Below are positions 25,880-34,354 of a DNA stretch of 64,000 nt, one piece after another. Each line of letters starts with the position of its first letter. The first letter of the stretch is position 1. A model generated the notes under the pieces. That model was not told where the DNA came from, searched no databases, and saw nothing but the letters and a program-made list of their open reading frames with translations. A program made the translations under genes and the position numbers. The stretch comes from Bog-473 sp963738135 (GTDB taxonomy: Bacteria; Actinomycetota; Acidimicrobiia; Acidimicrobiales; RAAP-2): NCBI GenBank assembly GCA_963738135.1, contig CAVTVK010000004.1, forward strand, positions 1 through 64,000, in the 5' to 3' direction.

Positions 25880-25915
25880 TGATGAGTTGTAACACAGAAT
25901 TCCCCGCTGGTGAAT
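25871..25915. promoter_or_regulatory. Candidate operator between MMPL and TetR genes
   Basis: In the 58-bp divergent gap, ATTCACCA (25871-25878) and TGGTGAAT (25908-25915) form an 8-bp inverted repeat separated by 29 bp. A TetR dimer site is expected here. The wide spacing means it could also be two half-sites of a tetrameric arrangement. Confidence 0.4.
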
Positions 25916-25937
25916 ACCCTTTCGGGGGATTCTGCAT

Positions 25938-26600
25938 ATGAGTGCCGCCGCCGCTGCGGCCGGCCGGCGTCCGGGCAACGTCGACACCAAGAGCGAGATC
26001 GTGGAGGCGGCCAAGCGGGTCTTTGCGGCCAAGGGCTACGACGGGGCCAGTCTGCGCGCCGTGGCCCGGGAGGCGCAGGTGGATCCGGCCCTGGTCCACC
26101 ACTACTTCGACGGGAAGGCCAGCCTCTTTGTGGCCGCCATGGCCCTGCCCTTCGATCCGCGCGTCATCCCGCTGCACGAGCTCCCTGCGACCTCGTCTTC
26201 GACCTCCACTCCGGACTCGGCCCGCGGTCCGGGTGCGAGCCCGGGCACGATGGTGATCACCGGTTTCCTCACGATGTGGGACCACGCCGAAGGAACGGGC
26301 TCTTCCTTCGCCTCCTGTGTCGCTGGAATGGCTGCGTCAACGAGCGTGGCCGATGCGATGCGCGAGTTCGTCGCCGAGCGCATCTGGGACAGGAGTCCGG
26401 TCAACGAAGGCGAGAGCGCCGAGACGACCCGCCAACGACGCGCCCTCGTCTCGTCGCAGCTGATGGGCCTCGCCTTCATCCGCTACATCCTGCGAGTGCC
26501 GCCGATCTCCACGACCACGCCCGAAGAGATCGCCCGATGGGCCGGCCCCACGCTCGACCGCTACATGATGGGAGCCATCGACCAGATCGAAAGTGTGTGA
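25938..26600 (+). CDS. TetR-family transcriptional regulator
   Basis: A 220-residue regulator. An Ala-rich start (MSAAAAAAGRRPGNVDT) leads into the TetR HTH: KSEIVEAAKRVFAAKGYDGASLRAVAREAQVDPALVHHYFDGKASLF, about residues 18-64. The remaining 150 residues are the ligand/dimer domain, with the TetR_C_8-like stretch DRSPVNEGESAETTRQRRALVSSQLMGLAFIRY. No frame break. It is divergently transcribed from the MMPL transporter with a short shared gap, the usual repressor-exporter arrangement. The stop is 33 bp before the DUF222/HNH gene. Confidence 0.93.
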   Translation: MSAAAAAAGRRPGNVDTKSEIVEAAKRVFAAKGYDGASLRAVAREAQVDPALVHHYFDGKASLFVAAMALPFDPRVIPLHELPATSSSTSTPDSARGPGASPGTMVITGFLTMWDHAEGTGSSFASCVAGMAASTSVADAMREFVAERIWDRSPVNEGESAETTRQRRALVSSQLMGLAFIRYILRVPPISTTTPEEIARWAGPTLDRYMMGAIDQIESV

Positions 26601-26633
26601 ACTCCGTCCCCGACGGCGACCGTTCTCACGTTG

Positions 26634-28043
26634 GTGCCCGAGACTCCTGCCGAACCCACTCGATCCGGCGCCGACGTCATCAGCGACGCAGCCACTCGGT
26701 CGAACGAAGAACTCCGGCAGCATCTCGACGAGGGCTTTCGCCAGATCGCCGCAGCCATTGGTCGCGTGGTCGTCGACTTGGGCGAGGTCGACCGCCGCCA
26801 GGCCTTCCGGGACGAGGGAGCCACGTCGACTGAAGCATGGGCCGTGGAGCGCTTCGGCGTCGCGGCGTCGACTGCACGCTCTCTCATGCGCCTCGGCGTG
26901 AAGGCATGGGACTTTCCGGAGCTGATCGGGTCCTTGTGCGAGGGTGAGTTGTCCTTCGACAAGGTCCGGACGGTGGCCGACGTGGCCACGCCGGAGACGG
27001 ACCGTGAGTTCCGAGACCAGGCCAAGGGGCACTCGGTGCGCGAACTGGCCGAGCTCGCCCGCACGACCGCGAAGCCGGCTGCCGACGCGCTTTCTGCCCC
27101 GAAGTCCGAACACGATCGTCGCTTTCTCCGCTTCAACGACGAGTGTCGCACCGTGACGGCCCAGCTGCCGGCCGCGTCCTACGCCGAGACCAAGACCTGC
27201 CTCGAAGCCCGGGCCCGTAAGGTCCCGACCGACGGCGAGACACCATGGGACCAGCGCCTCTGCGACGGGTTCTTCGAGCTCGTCCACATCTCAGGCCCCG
27301 ATGGGTCCGGTCAGGCCACGACATCGAGCCCCAACTTCGTCGTCGTCCACGTCCCCCTGGACGCTCTCGTCGACGATGCCATCGAGCCAACGAAGCTTGC
27401 CGGTGAGCTCGAGCAGGATGGCCTCATCGACGGCGAGACCGTCCAGCGGATCGCCTGCGATGCCACCGTGGCCATCGCGGTCGACGACGATGTCGGGCAC
27501 ACGATGTACGAGGGCCGGGCCCGGCGAGAACCGACCGATGCCCAGCGCCGAGAGGTCATGCGGCGAGACCGCCACTGTCGGTTTCCCGGATGCACCAACG
27601 TGACCTTCACCAATGTGCACCACATCGTGCCCTGGAAGCCCGGAGGACGAACCGACCTCGACAACCTCGCCCTCGCATGCCTGCATCACCATCATCTGGT
27701 GCACAGCAAGGGGTGGACCATGACCGGGAACGCCAATGAGGAGCTCACCGTCGTCGGCCCGACCGGCCGCGTCATGACATCGCGCCCTTCGCCCCTCTGG
27801 ACCAGGACGCACGGCGGGCCGCCACGTCCGACTGCCGGGCGAGTAGGTCAGCCCCGGCGGCGACGTAGTTCGGCGGCCACGTCCTTGCCATTGGCCCTTC
27901 CCGAGGTGGCCTGCATGACCTCAGGGGTGAAGAAGCCCATCAGCTTGTTGTCGCCATCGACGAAGCGCGCCCACTCGTCGGGGTGGGCAGCAATGATCTC
28001 GTCGAGCACGGCGCCCAGCGTGTCGGCGCCCAGCGCTTCGTAG
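26634..28043 (+). CDS. DUF222/HNH endonuclease protein (13E12-like), probable read-through C-terminus
   Basis: A protein of the actinobacterial DUF222-plus-HNH family. DUF222 occupies about residues 30-290 (LDEGFRQIAAAIGRVVVDL, FGVAASTARSLMRLG), and the C-terminal HNH nuclease has CRFPGCTNV, then VHHIVPWKPGG and LDNLALACLHHHHLVH. Such genes occur in many copies in actinobacteria; their role is unclear. The frame continues to 28043, antisense to gatB for 196 bp, which is unnatural. One inserted base just before 27844 would restore TAG at 27844-27846, 1 bp from the gatB stop. The residues after GGPPRPTAG are therefore probably spurious. GTG 26634 is preferred over TTG three bases earlier. Confidence 0.85.
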   Translation: MPETPAEPTRSGADVISDAATRSNEELRQHLDEGFRQIAAAIGRVVVDLGEVDRRQAFRDEGATSTEAWAVERFGVAASTARSLMRLGVKAWDFPELIGSLCEGELSFDKVRTVADVATPETDREFRDQAKGHSVRELAELARTTAKPAADALSAPKSEHDRRFLRFNDECRTVTAQLPAASYAETKTCLEARARKVPTDGETPWDQRLCDGFFELVHISGPDGSGQATTSSPNFVVVHVPLDALVDDAIEPTKLAGELEQDGLIDGETVQRIACDATVAIAVDDDVGHTMYEGRARREPTDAQRREVMRRDRHCRFPGCTNVTFTNVHHIVPWKPGGRTDLDNLALACLHHHHLVHSKGWTMTGNANEELTVVGPTGRVMTSRPSPLWTRTHGGPPRPTAGRVGQPRRRRSSAATSLPLALPEVACMTSGVKKPISLLSPSTKRAHSSGWAAMISSSTAPSVSAPSAS

Positions 28044-29281
28044 CCCATCTCCTTGGCAATGGCGGCCGGGTCTCCCCCGCCGCGCTCGAGCAGCGCCGCC
28101 AGTACCGCCTTGGATTGGGTCGCCGAGAGCTGCCCGCTCGACTCCAGGGCAAGCGCCGCAGCGAACACGTCAGGGTCCAGCTGCTGCGCCGCCTCGCTCT
28201 GGGCGGCGACCTCGTTCGCGGCGCGAACCAGGGCCAGCGCTGCGGGCACGCCCGCCTTGGCCGCCGTCGTGACCAACGTGTCGAGACCCTGGTCGACGAC
28301 CGCATGGATCTGATCCTTCTCGGCGTCGGTCGGCGCGCCGCCCAGCGCCGACACGAGGACCGCGCGGCGGTCCGCCGGCATGGCTCCCAGGCCAGCCCGC
28401 ACTCTCTCCTGCCACGCACCGTCCGGCGCCAGGGGCACGAGATCGGGCTCGGGGAAGTAGCGGTAGTCGTTGGCCTCTTCTTTGGAGCGCATCGAATCGG
28501 TGCGCCCGGCCGACTCGTCCCAGTGCCGGGTCTCCTGCATCACCGAGCCGCCGGATTCGAGGAGGGCGATCTGACGCCTTGCTTCGTACTCGATCGCTCG
28601 CCCCAGTGACCGCAGTGAGTTCAGGTTCTTGATCTCGCAACGGGTGCCGAACGCCTCAGCGCCCACAGGACGGACCGAGACGTTGGCGTCGACGCGCATG
28701 GAGCCCTCCTCCATGCGCCCGTCGGAGGCCCCCGTCGCCACCAGGATTCCGCGCAGCTCGCTGGCGTAGGCCCGGGCCTGTGCCACGGTGCGGATGTCCG
28801 GCTCGCTCACGATCTCGACCAGCGGGACGCCCGAGCGGTTGTAGTCAACCAGCGCGTGCAGCGCGGCATTGATACGACCACTCGCCCCGATGTGGGTGAG
28901 CTTCCCGGTGTCCTCCTCCATGTGGGCTCGCGTGACGCCCACCCGGAAGCCGTCGGGGAGCTCGAGCCACCCGTTGGCATTCAGCGGGAGGTCATATTGG
29001 CTGATCTGATAGTCCTTCGCCTGGTCCGGATAGAAGTAGTTCTTCCGGGCGAACACGGATGGAAGGATCTCGCAGTGCAGGGCCGCGCCGATACGCATGG
29101 CGAACTCGACCGCCTGCTCATTGAGGACGGGCAACGAGCCCGGTAGTCCCAGGCAGGTGGGGCAGATGTTGACGTTCGGCTCGTCACCGAACGCGTTCCG
29201 GCAGCCGCAGAAGAGCTTCGTCGTGGTCTGCAGCTCGCAATGCACCTCGAGCCCGATCACCATCTCCCATTCGGTACTCAT
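27848..29281 (-). CDS. gatB: Asp-tRNA(Asn)/Glu-tRNA(Gln) amidotransferase subunit B
   Basis: A 477-residue GatB. The opening EMVIGLEVHCELQTTTKLFCGC is diagnostic, with zinc-type Cys in LFCGC and NICPTCLGLPGSLPVLN. RKNYFYPDQAKDYQISQYDLP and DYNRSGVPLVEIVSEPDI are kinase-like core motifs, and RYFPEPDLVPL follows. The C-terminal helical/YqeY-like tail ends ANGKDVAAELRRRRG. It phosphorylates the mis-acylated aminoacyl-tRNA before amidation. The ATG overlaps the gatA stop (29278-29281). No frame break. It is the last gene of the hydrolase-gatC-gatA-gatB operon. Confidence 0.97.
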   Translation of the reverse strand: MSTEWEMVIGLEVHCELQTTTKLFCGCRNAFGDEPNVNICPTCLGLPGSLPVLNEQAVEFAMRIGAALHCEILPSVFARKNYFYPDQAKDYQISQYDLPLNANGWLELPDGFRVGVTRAHMEEDTGKLTHIGASGRINAALHALVDYNRSGVPLVEIVSEPDIRTVAQARAYASELRGILVATGASDGRMEEGSMRVDANVSVRPVGAEAFGTRCEIKNLNSLRSLGRAIEYEARRQIALLESGGSVMQETRHWDESAGRTDSMRSKEEANDYRYFPEPDLVPLAPDGAWQERVRAGLGAMPADRRAVLVSALGGAPTDAEKDQIHAVVDQGLDTLVTTAAKAGVPAALALVRAANEVAAQSEAAQQLDPDVFAAALALESSGQLSATQSKAVLAALLERGGGDPAAIAKEMGYEALGADTLGAVLDEIIAAHPDEWARFVDGDNKLMGFFTPEVMQATSGRANGKDVAAELRRRRG

Positions 29282-30699
29282 GGCGCGTGCGCCTCGACGA
29301 CCTGCGCCACCCGAAAGAGCAGCGCCTCCTGCAGCGCCGGCGCCAACACCTGCACGCCGACCGGCAGCCCGTCGGAACCCGTGCCGAAGGGCACCGACAC
29401 CGCCGGATGCCCCGAGAGATTCGACGGAATCGTGCAGACGTCGTTCATATACATAGCCATCGGATCGTCGACCTTGGACCCCAGGTCGAAGGCGGTCGTC
29501 GGCGCCGTGGCGCCCAACAAGACGTCATAGGACGAGTACGCCCGGTCGAACGCCTGCATCACCAAGGTCCGGACGCGCTGCGCCTGCGCGTAATAGGCGT
29601 CGTAGTAGCCGGCGGACAAGGCGTACGTCCCCAGCATGATCCGCCGCTTGACCTCCGCGCCGAACCCCGCCGTCCGTGTCGCCGTGTTCATCGCGGCCGC
29701 GTCCTCCCCGTCGACCCGCAGCCCGTAGCGCACCCCGTCGTAGCGGGCGAGATTGGACGAAGCCTCCGCCGGCGCGATCAGGTAGTACGCGGAAAGGCCG
29801 TACCCGAACTCGGGCACCGACACCTCCTCGACTTTCGCTCCGGCGCCGGCCAATGCGTCGGCCGCCTCCTGCACCCGGGCCACCACGTCGGGCGCGCACC
29901 CGTCGACGAGGTCACGGCAGAGCCCCACCCGTATCCCCTCCGCCCCGTCGTGGAGCGTCGCCAGGGTCGGCTCCGGCACCGAGGGCAACGACGTACTGTC
30001 AAGCGGGTCGTGACCCGCCAGGACGTCGAAGAGCAGGGCGGCGTCCTCGACGGTCGTGGCGAACGGGCCGATCTGATCGAGTGAACTGGCGAAGGCGACC
30101 AACCCGTACCGGGACACACGACCGTAGGTGGGTTTCATCCCGACCACCCCACACAAGGCAGCCGGCTGACGGATGGATCCTCCGGTGTCAGAGCCGAGGC
30201 CGAGAGGTGTGAACCCGGCTGCGACGGCCGCCGCGGACCCCCCACTGCTGCCACCCGGGACCTTGCCGGTATCCCGCGGGTTGCGGGTCGGCCCGAAGGC
30301 CGAGTTCTCCGTCGAGCTCCCCATGGCGAACTCGTCCATGTTCGTCTTGCCGAGTGTGATCGCCCCGGCCCGCCGGAGCGCCTCGACCACGGTGGCGTCG
30401 TACGGCGGGCGCCAACCGTCCAGGATCTTCGAACCACACGTCGTCACGGCGCCGCGCGTGCACAGGTTGTCCTTCAGCGCCACCGGGACACCGGCGAGGG
30501 GACCTGGATCGCGCCCGGCCCGCACCACCGCGTCGACGGCATCGGCGCCAGCCCGCGCCTCATCCTCCAGGACGCTCAGGAAGGCGTGGACCTCGCCGTC
30601 ACCCGACGCCACCGCGGCCAGTGCCTCGTCGACCACGTGGTGGGCCGACCGCGCGCCGGAGCGAACCTCCGCCGACAGCGCAATCGCCGGCCCCGTCAC
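29278..30699 (-). CDS. gatA: Asp-tRNA(Asn)/Glu-tRNA(Gln) amidotransferase subunit A
   Basis: A 473-residue amidase-signature protein that releases ammonia from glutamine. The catalytic triad is visible: Lys in GVPVALKDNLCTRG, cis-Ser in PGGSSGGSAAAVAAG and Ser in GSDTGGSIRQPAALCG. DQIGPFATTVEDAALLFDVLAG and RRIMLGTYALSAGYYDAYY are further GatA signatures. Ammonia is passed to the GatB site through a channel. The GTG start overlaps the gatC stop (30696-30699). No frame break and full length. Confidence 0.97.
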   Translation of the reverse strand: MTGPAIALSAEVRSGARSAHHVVDEALAAVASGDGEVHAFLSVLEDEARAGADAVDAVVRAGRDPGPLAGVPVALKDNLCTRGAVTTCGSKILDGWRPPYDATVVEALRRAGAITLGKTNMDEFAMGSSTENSAFGPTRNPRDTGKVPGGSSGGSAAAVAAGFTPLGLGSDTGGSIRQPAALCGVVGMKPTYGRVSRYGLVAFASSLDQIGPFATTVEDAALLFDVLAGHDPLDSTSLPSVPEPTLATLHDGAEGIRVGLCRDLVDGCAPDVVARVQEAADALAGAGAKVEEVSVPEFGYGLSAYYLIAPAEASSNLARYDGVRYGLRVDGEDAAAMNTATRTAGFGAEVKRRIMLGTYALSAGYYDAYYAQAQRVRTLVMQAFDRAYSSYDVLLGATAPTTAFDLGSKVDDPMAMYMNDVCTIPSNLSGHPAVSVPFGTGSDGLPVGVQVLAPALQEALLFRVAQVVEAHAP

Positions 30700-30995
30700 G
30701 GGGCCTCCCCGCCGATACGGGGCACCCGGAAGCGATGATCCTCCACTGCAGGGGCCGCCGCCAGCACCTCGTCCCGGTCCAAGCTCGGACGGGGCTCGTC
30801 GGCCCGCAGCACGTTCAGCAACGCGATCGGATGCGACGAGGGCTCGAGGTGCGACAAATCCAGCGATGCGACGTCCGCCGCGTGGTCGAGGACGGTCCGC
30901 AGTTGCGCCGTGAAGAGCTCGACCTCCTCGTCGCTCAGGTCGAGGCGGGCCAAGCGGGCGACGTGCACGACATCGTCACGGCTCAGATCCGTCAC
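30696..30995 (-). CDS. gatC: Asp-tRNA(Asn)/Glu-tRNA(Gln) amidotransferase subunit C
   Basis: A 99-residue GatC that wraps between GatA and GatB as a stabilising subunit. The pattern is LSRDDVVHVARLARLDLSDEEVELFTAQLRTVLDHAADVASLDLSHLEPSSHP, followed by a tail with LRADEPRPSLDRDEVLAAAPAVEDHRFRVPRI. The GTG start overlaps the hydrolase stop (GTGA, 30992-30995), and its stop overlaps the gatA start, so all three subunits are translated in a coupled series. Normal length for the family. Confidence 0.96.
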   Translation of the reverse strand: MTDLSRDDVVHVARLARLDLSDEEVELFTAQLRTVLDHAADVASLDLSHLEPSSHPIALLNVLRADEPRPSLDRDEVLAAAPAVEDHRFRVPRIGGEAP

Positions 30996-31754
30996 GAGCG
31001 GGGCGGGAGCACGCCGGACAGGAACTCGACCGTACGCGCCTCAATCTCGTCTTTGTCCCAATCGAGGGTGGCCACATGGAAGCTGCGCTCCAGCATCACC
31101 TGCTCCACGGGGCCCTTGGCCCGGGCCACCAGCTTCTGGCTCGAGACCGGGTCGACCACATGGTCCTGCACGCTGGTGAAGACCAGGACGGGACAGGTCA
31201 CCGACTCGAGGTCCGACTCCACCTCGCCCGCCGCGGCGAACAGCGAGAGGGTGGCCCTCAGCGGCAGCCCCGGATACGCAGCCTCGACGGCACCCTCCAT
31301 GGCGATGTCCGAACCGATGCCCGGAGCTACCTCGTCACCGCCGTCGATCATGGCCTGAATGAAACCGAGCGTGTCGGCGTCGGGTGGTGCGAGCAGCGGG
31401 TTCACCACGGCGATGGCGGCGATCTCGGGGTGGTGCTCCGCAAGCCACACGCTCAACATGCCGCCCATGGAGAGCCCGACGACCACGACGCCGTCGCTGC
31501 GCGCCGCCAGTTCGTTGTACGCGGTTTCGGCCGCGGCGGACCAGTCGGCCCACCCGGTCTCGAGCATGTCCTCTATCCGTGTGCCATGGCCGGGTAGCAA
31601 CGGCATCTCGACGCTGAACCCGGCATCGGCGAGGGCCGAGCGCGAGGCCGCGCATTGACTGCGGGTTGCCGGTGAACCCGTGCAACACCAATGCGCCGCG
31701 GGTGTCACCGGTGGCGGAATACGGCTCAGCACCGGGAATGACGGAGGTAACCAC
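30992..31754 (-). CDS. Alpha/beta hydrolase (carboxylesterase/lipase-like), one frame break
   Basis: A serine hydrolase of about 253 residues. In the first frame GTG 31754 begins VTSVIPGAEPYSATGDTRGALVLHGFTGNPQSMRG, where HGFTGNP is the oxyanion-hole motif. An extra G near 31640-31655 shifts the frame, and the body continues SALADAGFSVEMPLLPGHGTRIEDM. The nucleophile elbow is GLSMGGMLS, the acid is likely in FTSVQDHVVDPVSS and the base is in ERSFHVATLDWDKDEI. This is the Est30/thermostable carboxylesterase pattern; monoacylglycerol lipases are similar. A TAGGCT box lies eight bases before the GTG, suggesting a leaderless operon start. It leads the gatCAB operon; no functional link is obvious. 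Confidence 0.87.
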
Positions 31755-31869
31755 AAAGGGGCAGCCTACCGGCGAGGAGGATAGGGTTCCGGCGGCCCAG
31801 ATGGCTCCGGGGCGGGCGACCGAGGTCCTGCGCCACGACCGAGATTGAAGAAGACGAAGGAGCACCGCA

Positions 31870-32283
31870 ATGCCGTCGTACCCGTTCCTGAGTGACGAGT
31901 GGCTGGACGAGGCCCGGAAGATCCGTGCCGAGTACGAGGGCAAGACTGCTCCCGTCCCTCATGCCGTTCGCATGAACCTGGTCGTGACCGCCGTCCCCTT
32001 CTCGGACGAGGACATCCTCGCCCACATGGACACGTCGAGTGGCGAGCTCGTGCTCGACACCGGGCATCTCGAGACGCAGGATCTCAAGGTCACCGTGGAC
32101 TACGACACGGCCAAGGCAATCCTCATTGAGGGCAACCCACAGGCCGGCATGCAGGCGTTCATGGCCGGCAAGGTGCGGGTCGAGGGCGACATGGCCAAGC
32201 TGATGGCTCTGCAGGCGGCGCCGGCGGCGAGCGACCCCAACGCCGCCGATATGGCCGCCAAATTGCGCGACATGACCGAGTAG
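31870..32283 (+). CDS. SCP2 sterol-binding domain protein
   Basis: A 137-residue single-domain SCP-2-like protein. AAGGAG stands seven bases before ATG 31870. The fold pattern is present: an N-terminal helix SDEWLDEARKIRAEYEG, strands with VVTAVPF and ELVLDTGHLETQDLKVTVDYDTAKAILIEG, the helix NPQAGMQAFMAGKVRVEGDMAKLMALQ and a short tail. The family binds lipids or acyl-CoAs in a hydrophobic tunnel and occurs often in actinobacteria that use steroids or fatty acids. The substrate is not predictable. It is divergent from the hydrolase-gat operon and convergent with the MFS gene (4 bp between stops). Confidence 0.88.
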   Translation: MPSYPFLSDEWLDEARKIRAEYEGKTAPVPHAVRMNLVVTAVPFSDEDILAHMDTSSGELVLDTGHLETQDLKVTVDYDTAKAILIEGNPQAGMQAFMAGKVRVEGDMAKLMALQAAPAASDPNAADMAAKLRDMTE

Positions 32284-32287
32284 CTGC

Positions 32288-33962
32288 TCAGTCCGAATCG
32301 GCGAGCTGCTGCGCTGCCCGGACCTCGCGGGGCAATGATCTGACGAACAGACCGCAGAACACCGCTGCCGCAGCCACGCCGGCGCAGACCCAGAACGGGA
32401 CGGCGAAGCTGTGGAGCAGCGCCGGGCTGTGGTGCACATCGCCGAGGCCGGACCGCCGGGCGATCGATTCCTGAATCGTCAGGACGGCCTGAATGCCCGC
32501 CACCTCGCCCACCTGCGTCGCCAGCAGCTGCGCCGCGCTCATCACCCCGTACTCCGAAGCAGCCAACTCGTTGGACATCGTCGCTGACGTCGCCGGCATG
32601 GAGACCCCCATGCCGAGACCGGAGAGGGCCAGCGCCACCAAGATGACGAACAGCCCGCTCGAAGGGCTGAGCGTGGCGAACAGGATCATGGAGACGAAGA
32701 GCGAACCGGCGCCGAAAAGCGTCGCGTTCCGCTCCCCCGTCCGCACCGTCATATAGCCCGCAATGGGCGCACTGATGGCGAACAGGAGCGGTCGTGCCAC
32801 TGAGATGAACCCCACCTGGGAGACGCTGTAGTCGTAGACCTGCTCCATGAGGAGAGGGAAGAGGAAGAAACCGCCGAAGTAGGCAAAGCTCGAGAAGGTC
32901 TTCGTGCCCATGGGGAACATGAAGTTCCGGCGGCGCCAATACGTCGTGGGGACCAGCGGCGTGGCGAACGTCAGCTGCTGGCGCACGAACACGATCGTCA
33001 GCACGGCGGCAACCACTCCGGCGGTGATCACCGCCGGCGACGTCCAGCCGGCGATGGGTCCGATGCTCAGCACGAGCATGGCCGCCGTCACGCGACCCGG
33101 CGAGGCTCCAGGTGCCCACCCAGTCCATGCCGTCCCAGACGCCCGAACGCCGCCGCCCCAGCCACCTCCGGCGCCGCAGCCGCGCATCACCCTCGTCGGC
33201 GACGACATGACGCGACCGGCGGTCCGACGGCAACAGGAGGGCGACGACGGCCGACGCGATGATCAGGAGGACCAGTTGCCCCCAGAACAGGGTTCGCCAC
33301 CCGAAGTACTGGATCACCGGCGAGCCCAACGTCACGCCGAGCACCGGGCCACCGGCACCGACCAGCGACCACCAGCCCAACGCCTTGACACGGTCCTGAC
33401 GTGAGAACAGCTCGAGGATGATCGCCATCGACGCCGTGCCGGTCGCCGCCCCCTGCACGCCGTCGAGGGCCCGGGCGAAGAGGAGCATCCCGACGTTGGG
33501 CGCCGTCGCCGTGAGGATCGCACTGACCATCGCTCCGAGCAGGCCGAACTGGTAGAGCCGGCGATGGCCGAACAGATCCCCCGCCTTGCCGAAGAATGGC
33601 GCCGCCACACCGAAGGCCAACAGCGGTCCCGTCGAGGCCCAGGCGAGCACGGAGAAGTTCGTATTGAAGTCCGCCTTGACCGTGGGCAGCGCGACCACGA
33701 AAACGGTGAAGGTGATATTGAGAGAGAGCAGTCCCGCCAGCAGCGCCACCAAGGCCCACCACTGGTAGCGGGGGCTCCGCACCGCCCGGTCCGTGACCCG
33801 CCGGTGCAGGAGGGCGAACCAGTTCGTCTCGACGGACCCGTCGGCCCCCATCGTCCCCATGGCGCCGCCGCCGGGGTCGAAGTTGGGGTCCAGCAGGACA
33901 TCCGCCTGTTGGTCCCCGGGTTCTTCCACCTGGGACACCCTAGGTGGCCGCTTCAGCCCCAC
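32288..33962 (-). CDS. MFS transporter (EmrB/QacA-like), one frame break
   Basis: A major facilitator protein of about 557 residues. The cytoplasmic N-terminus (about 55 residues) ends in WALVALLAGLLSLNITFTVFVVALPTVK, the EmrB/QacA first helix. FGKAGDLFGHRRLYQFGLLG is the A-motif, with GVQGAATGTASMAIILELF, GPVLGVTLGSPVIQYFGWR (motif C) and later helices following. The frame breaks near 33098-33105: an inserted base before CGCGTG separates TWSLAG from RVTAAMLVLSIGPIAGW. The helix count after repair suggests 14 segments. Probably a drug or metabolite exporter; the substrate is unknown. It is convergent with SCP2 and lies 60 bp after the 34022-34339 gene's stop. Confidence 0.88.
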
Positions 33963-34021
33963 TCCCGTTGGGAAGCGGCACCCGAGCCGTCCACGACGAC
34001 GTCAGAACGACGTCGTGGTCT

Positions 34022-34339
34022 TCAGCGCAGGCCGCGCAGGCGGAACCACCAGTTCGGATCGCGCCCATGGGCGTGGAAGTGGTTCGGGATCTGGCGCATC
34101 ACCCGGTCGACCGCCCACTCGCCCTCACCGAAGCGGGCGTCGGCCACCCGGCTCAGCTGGGCGACCATGTGGTCGATGTCGCTCTCGGGAGGCGTCGGCC
34201 CGTGGTGCTTCCACACCACCATGGGCACGCCGCACACCTCGCAGTCCGCCACCCAACACACCTCGTCCTCGTGGTGCCACTCGGACAGGCGTGCCGCCTC
34301 GCAGAGGTCGCAGTCGGGGTCGAACGGGAGCGCCACCAC
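34022..34339 (-). CDS. HIT-like zinc-binding conserved protein
   Basis: A 105-residue protein with an N-terminal cysteine cluster (FDPDCDLCEAARL, DEVCWVADCEVCGVP, two C-x-x-C pairs), then the strand MVVWKHHGPTPPESDIDHM and a C-terminal H-x-H-x-H (NHFHAHG) that matches the histidine triad of HIT proteins. HIT enzymes hydrolyse or transfer nucleotides. The short length and extra Cys pairs suggest a zinc-containing, possibly inactive or specialised branch. It lies 15 bp after the PASTA kinase on the same strand and ends the ligA-kinase run of genes. Confidence 0.72.
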   Translation of the reverse strand: MVALPFDPDCDLCEAARLSEWHHEDEVCWVADCEVCGVPMVVWKHHGPTPPESDIDHMVAQLSRVADARFGEGEWAVDRVMRQIPNHFHAHGRDPNWWFRLRGLR

Positions 34340-34354
34340 GGGATCGGAGGCGAC

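Noticed and set aside
26634..27846. The HNH gene as a mobile intron or insertion element
   Set aside because: It is a DUF222/HNH protein with normal regional composition and no terminal repeats or target duplication; these families are usually chromosomal in actinobacteria.
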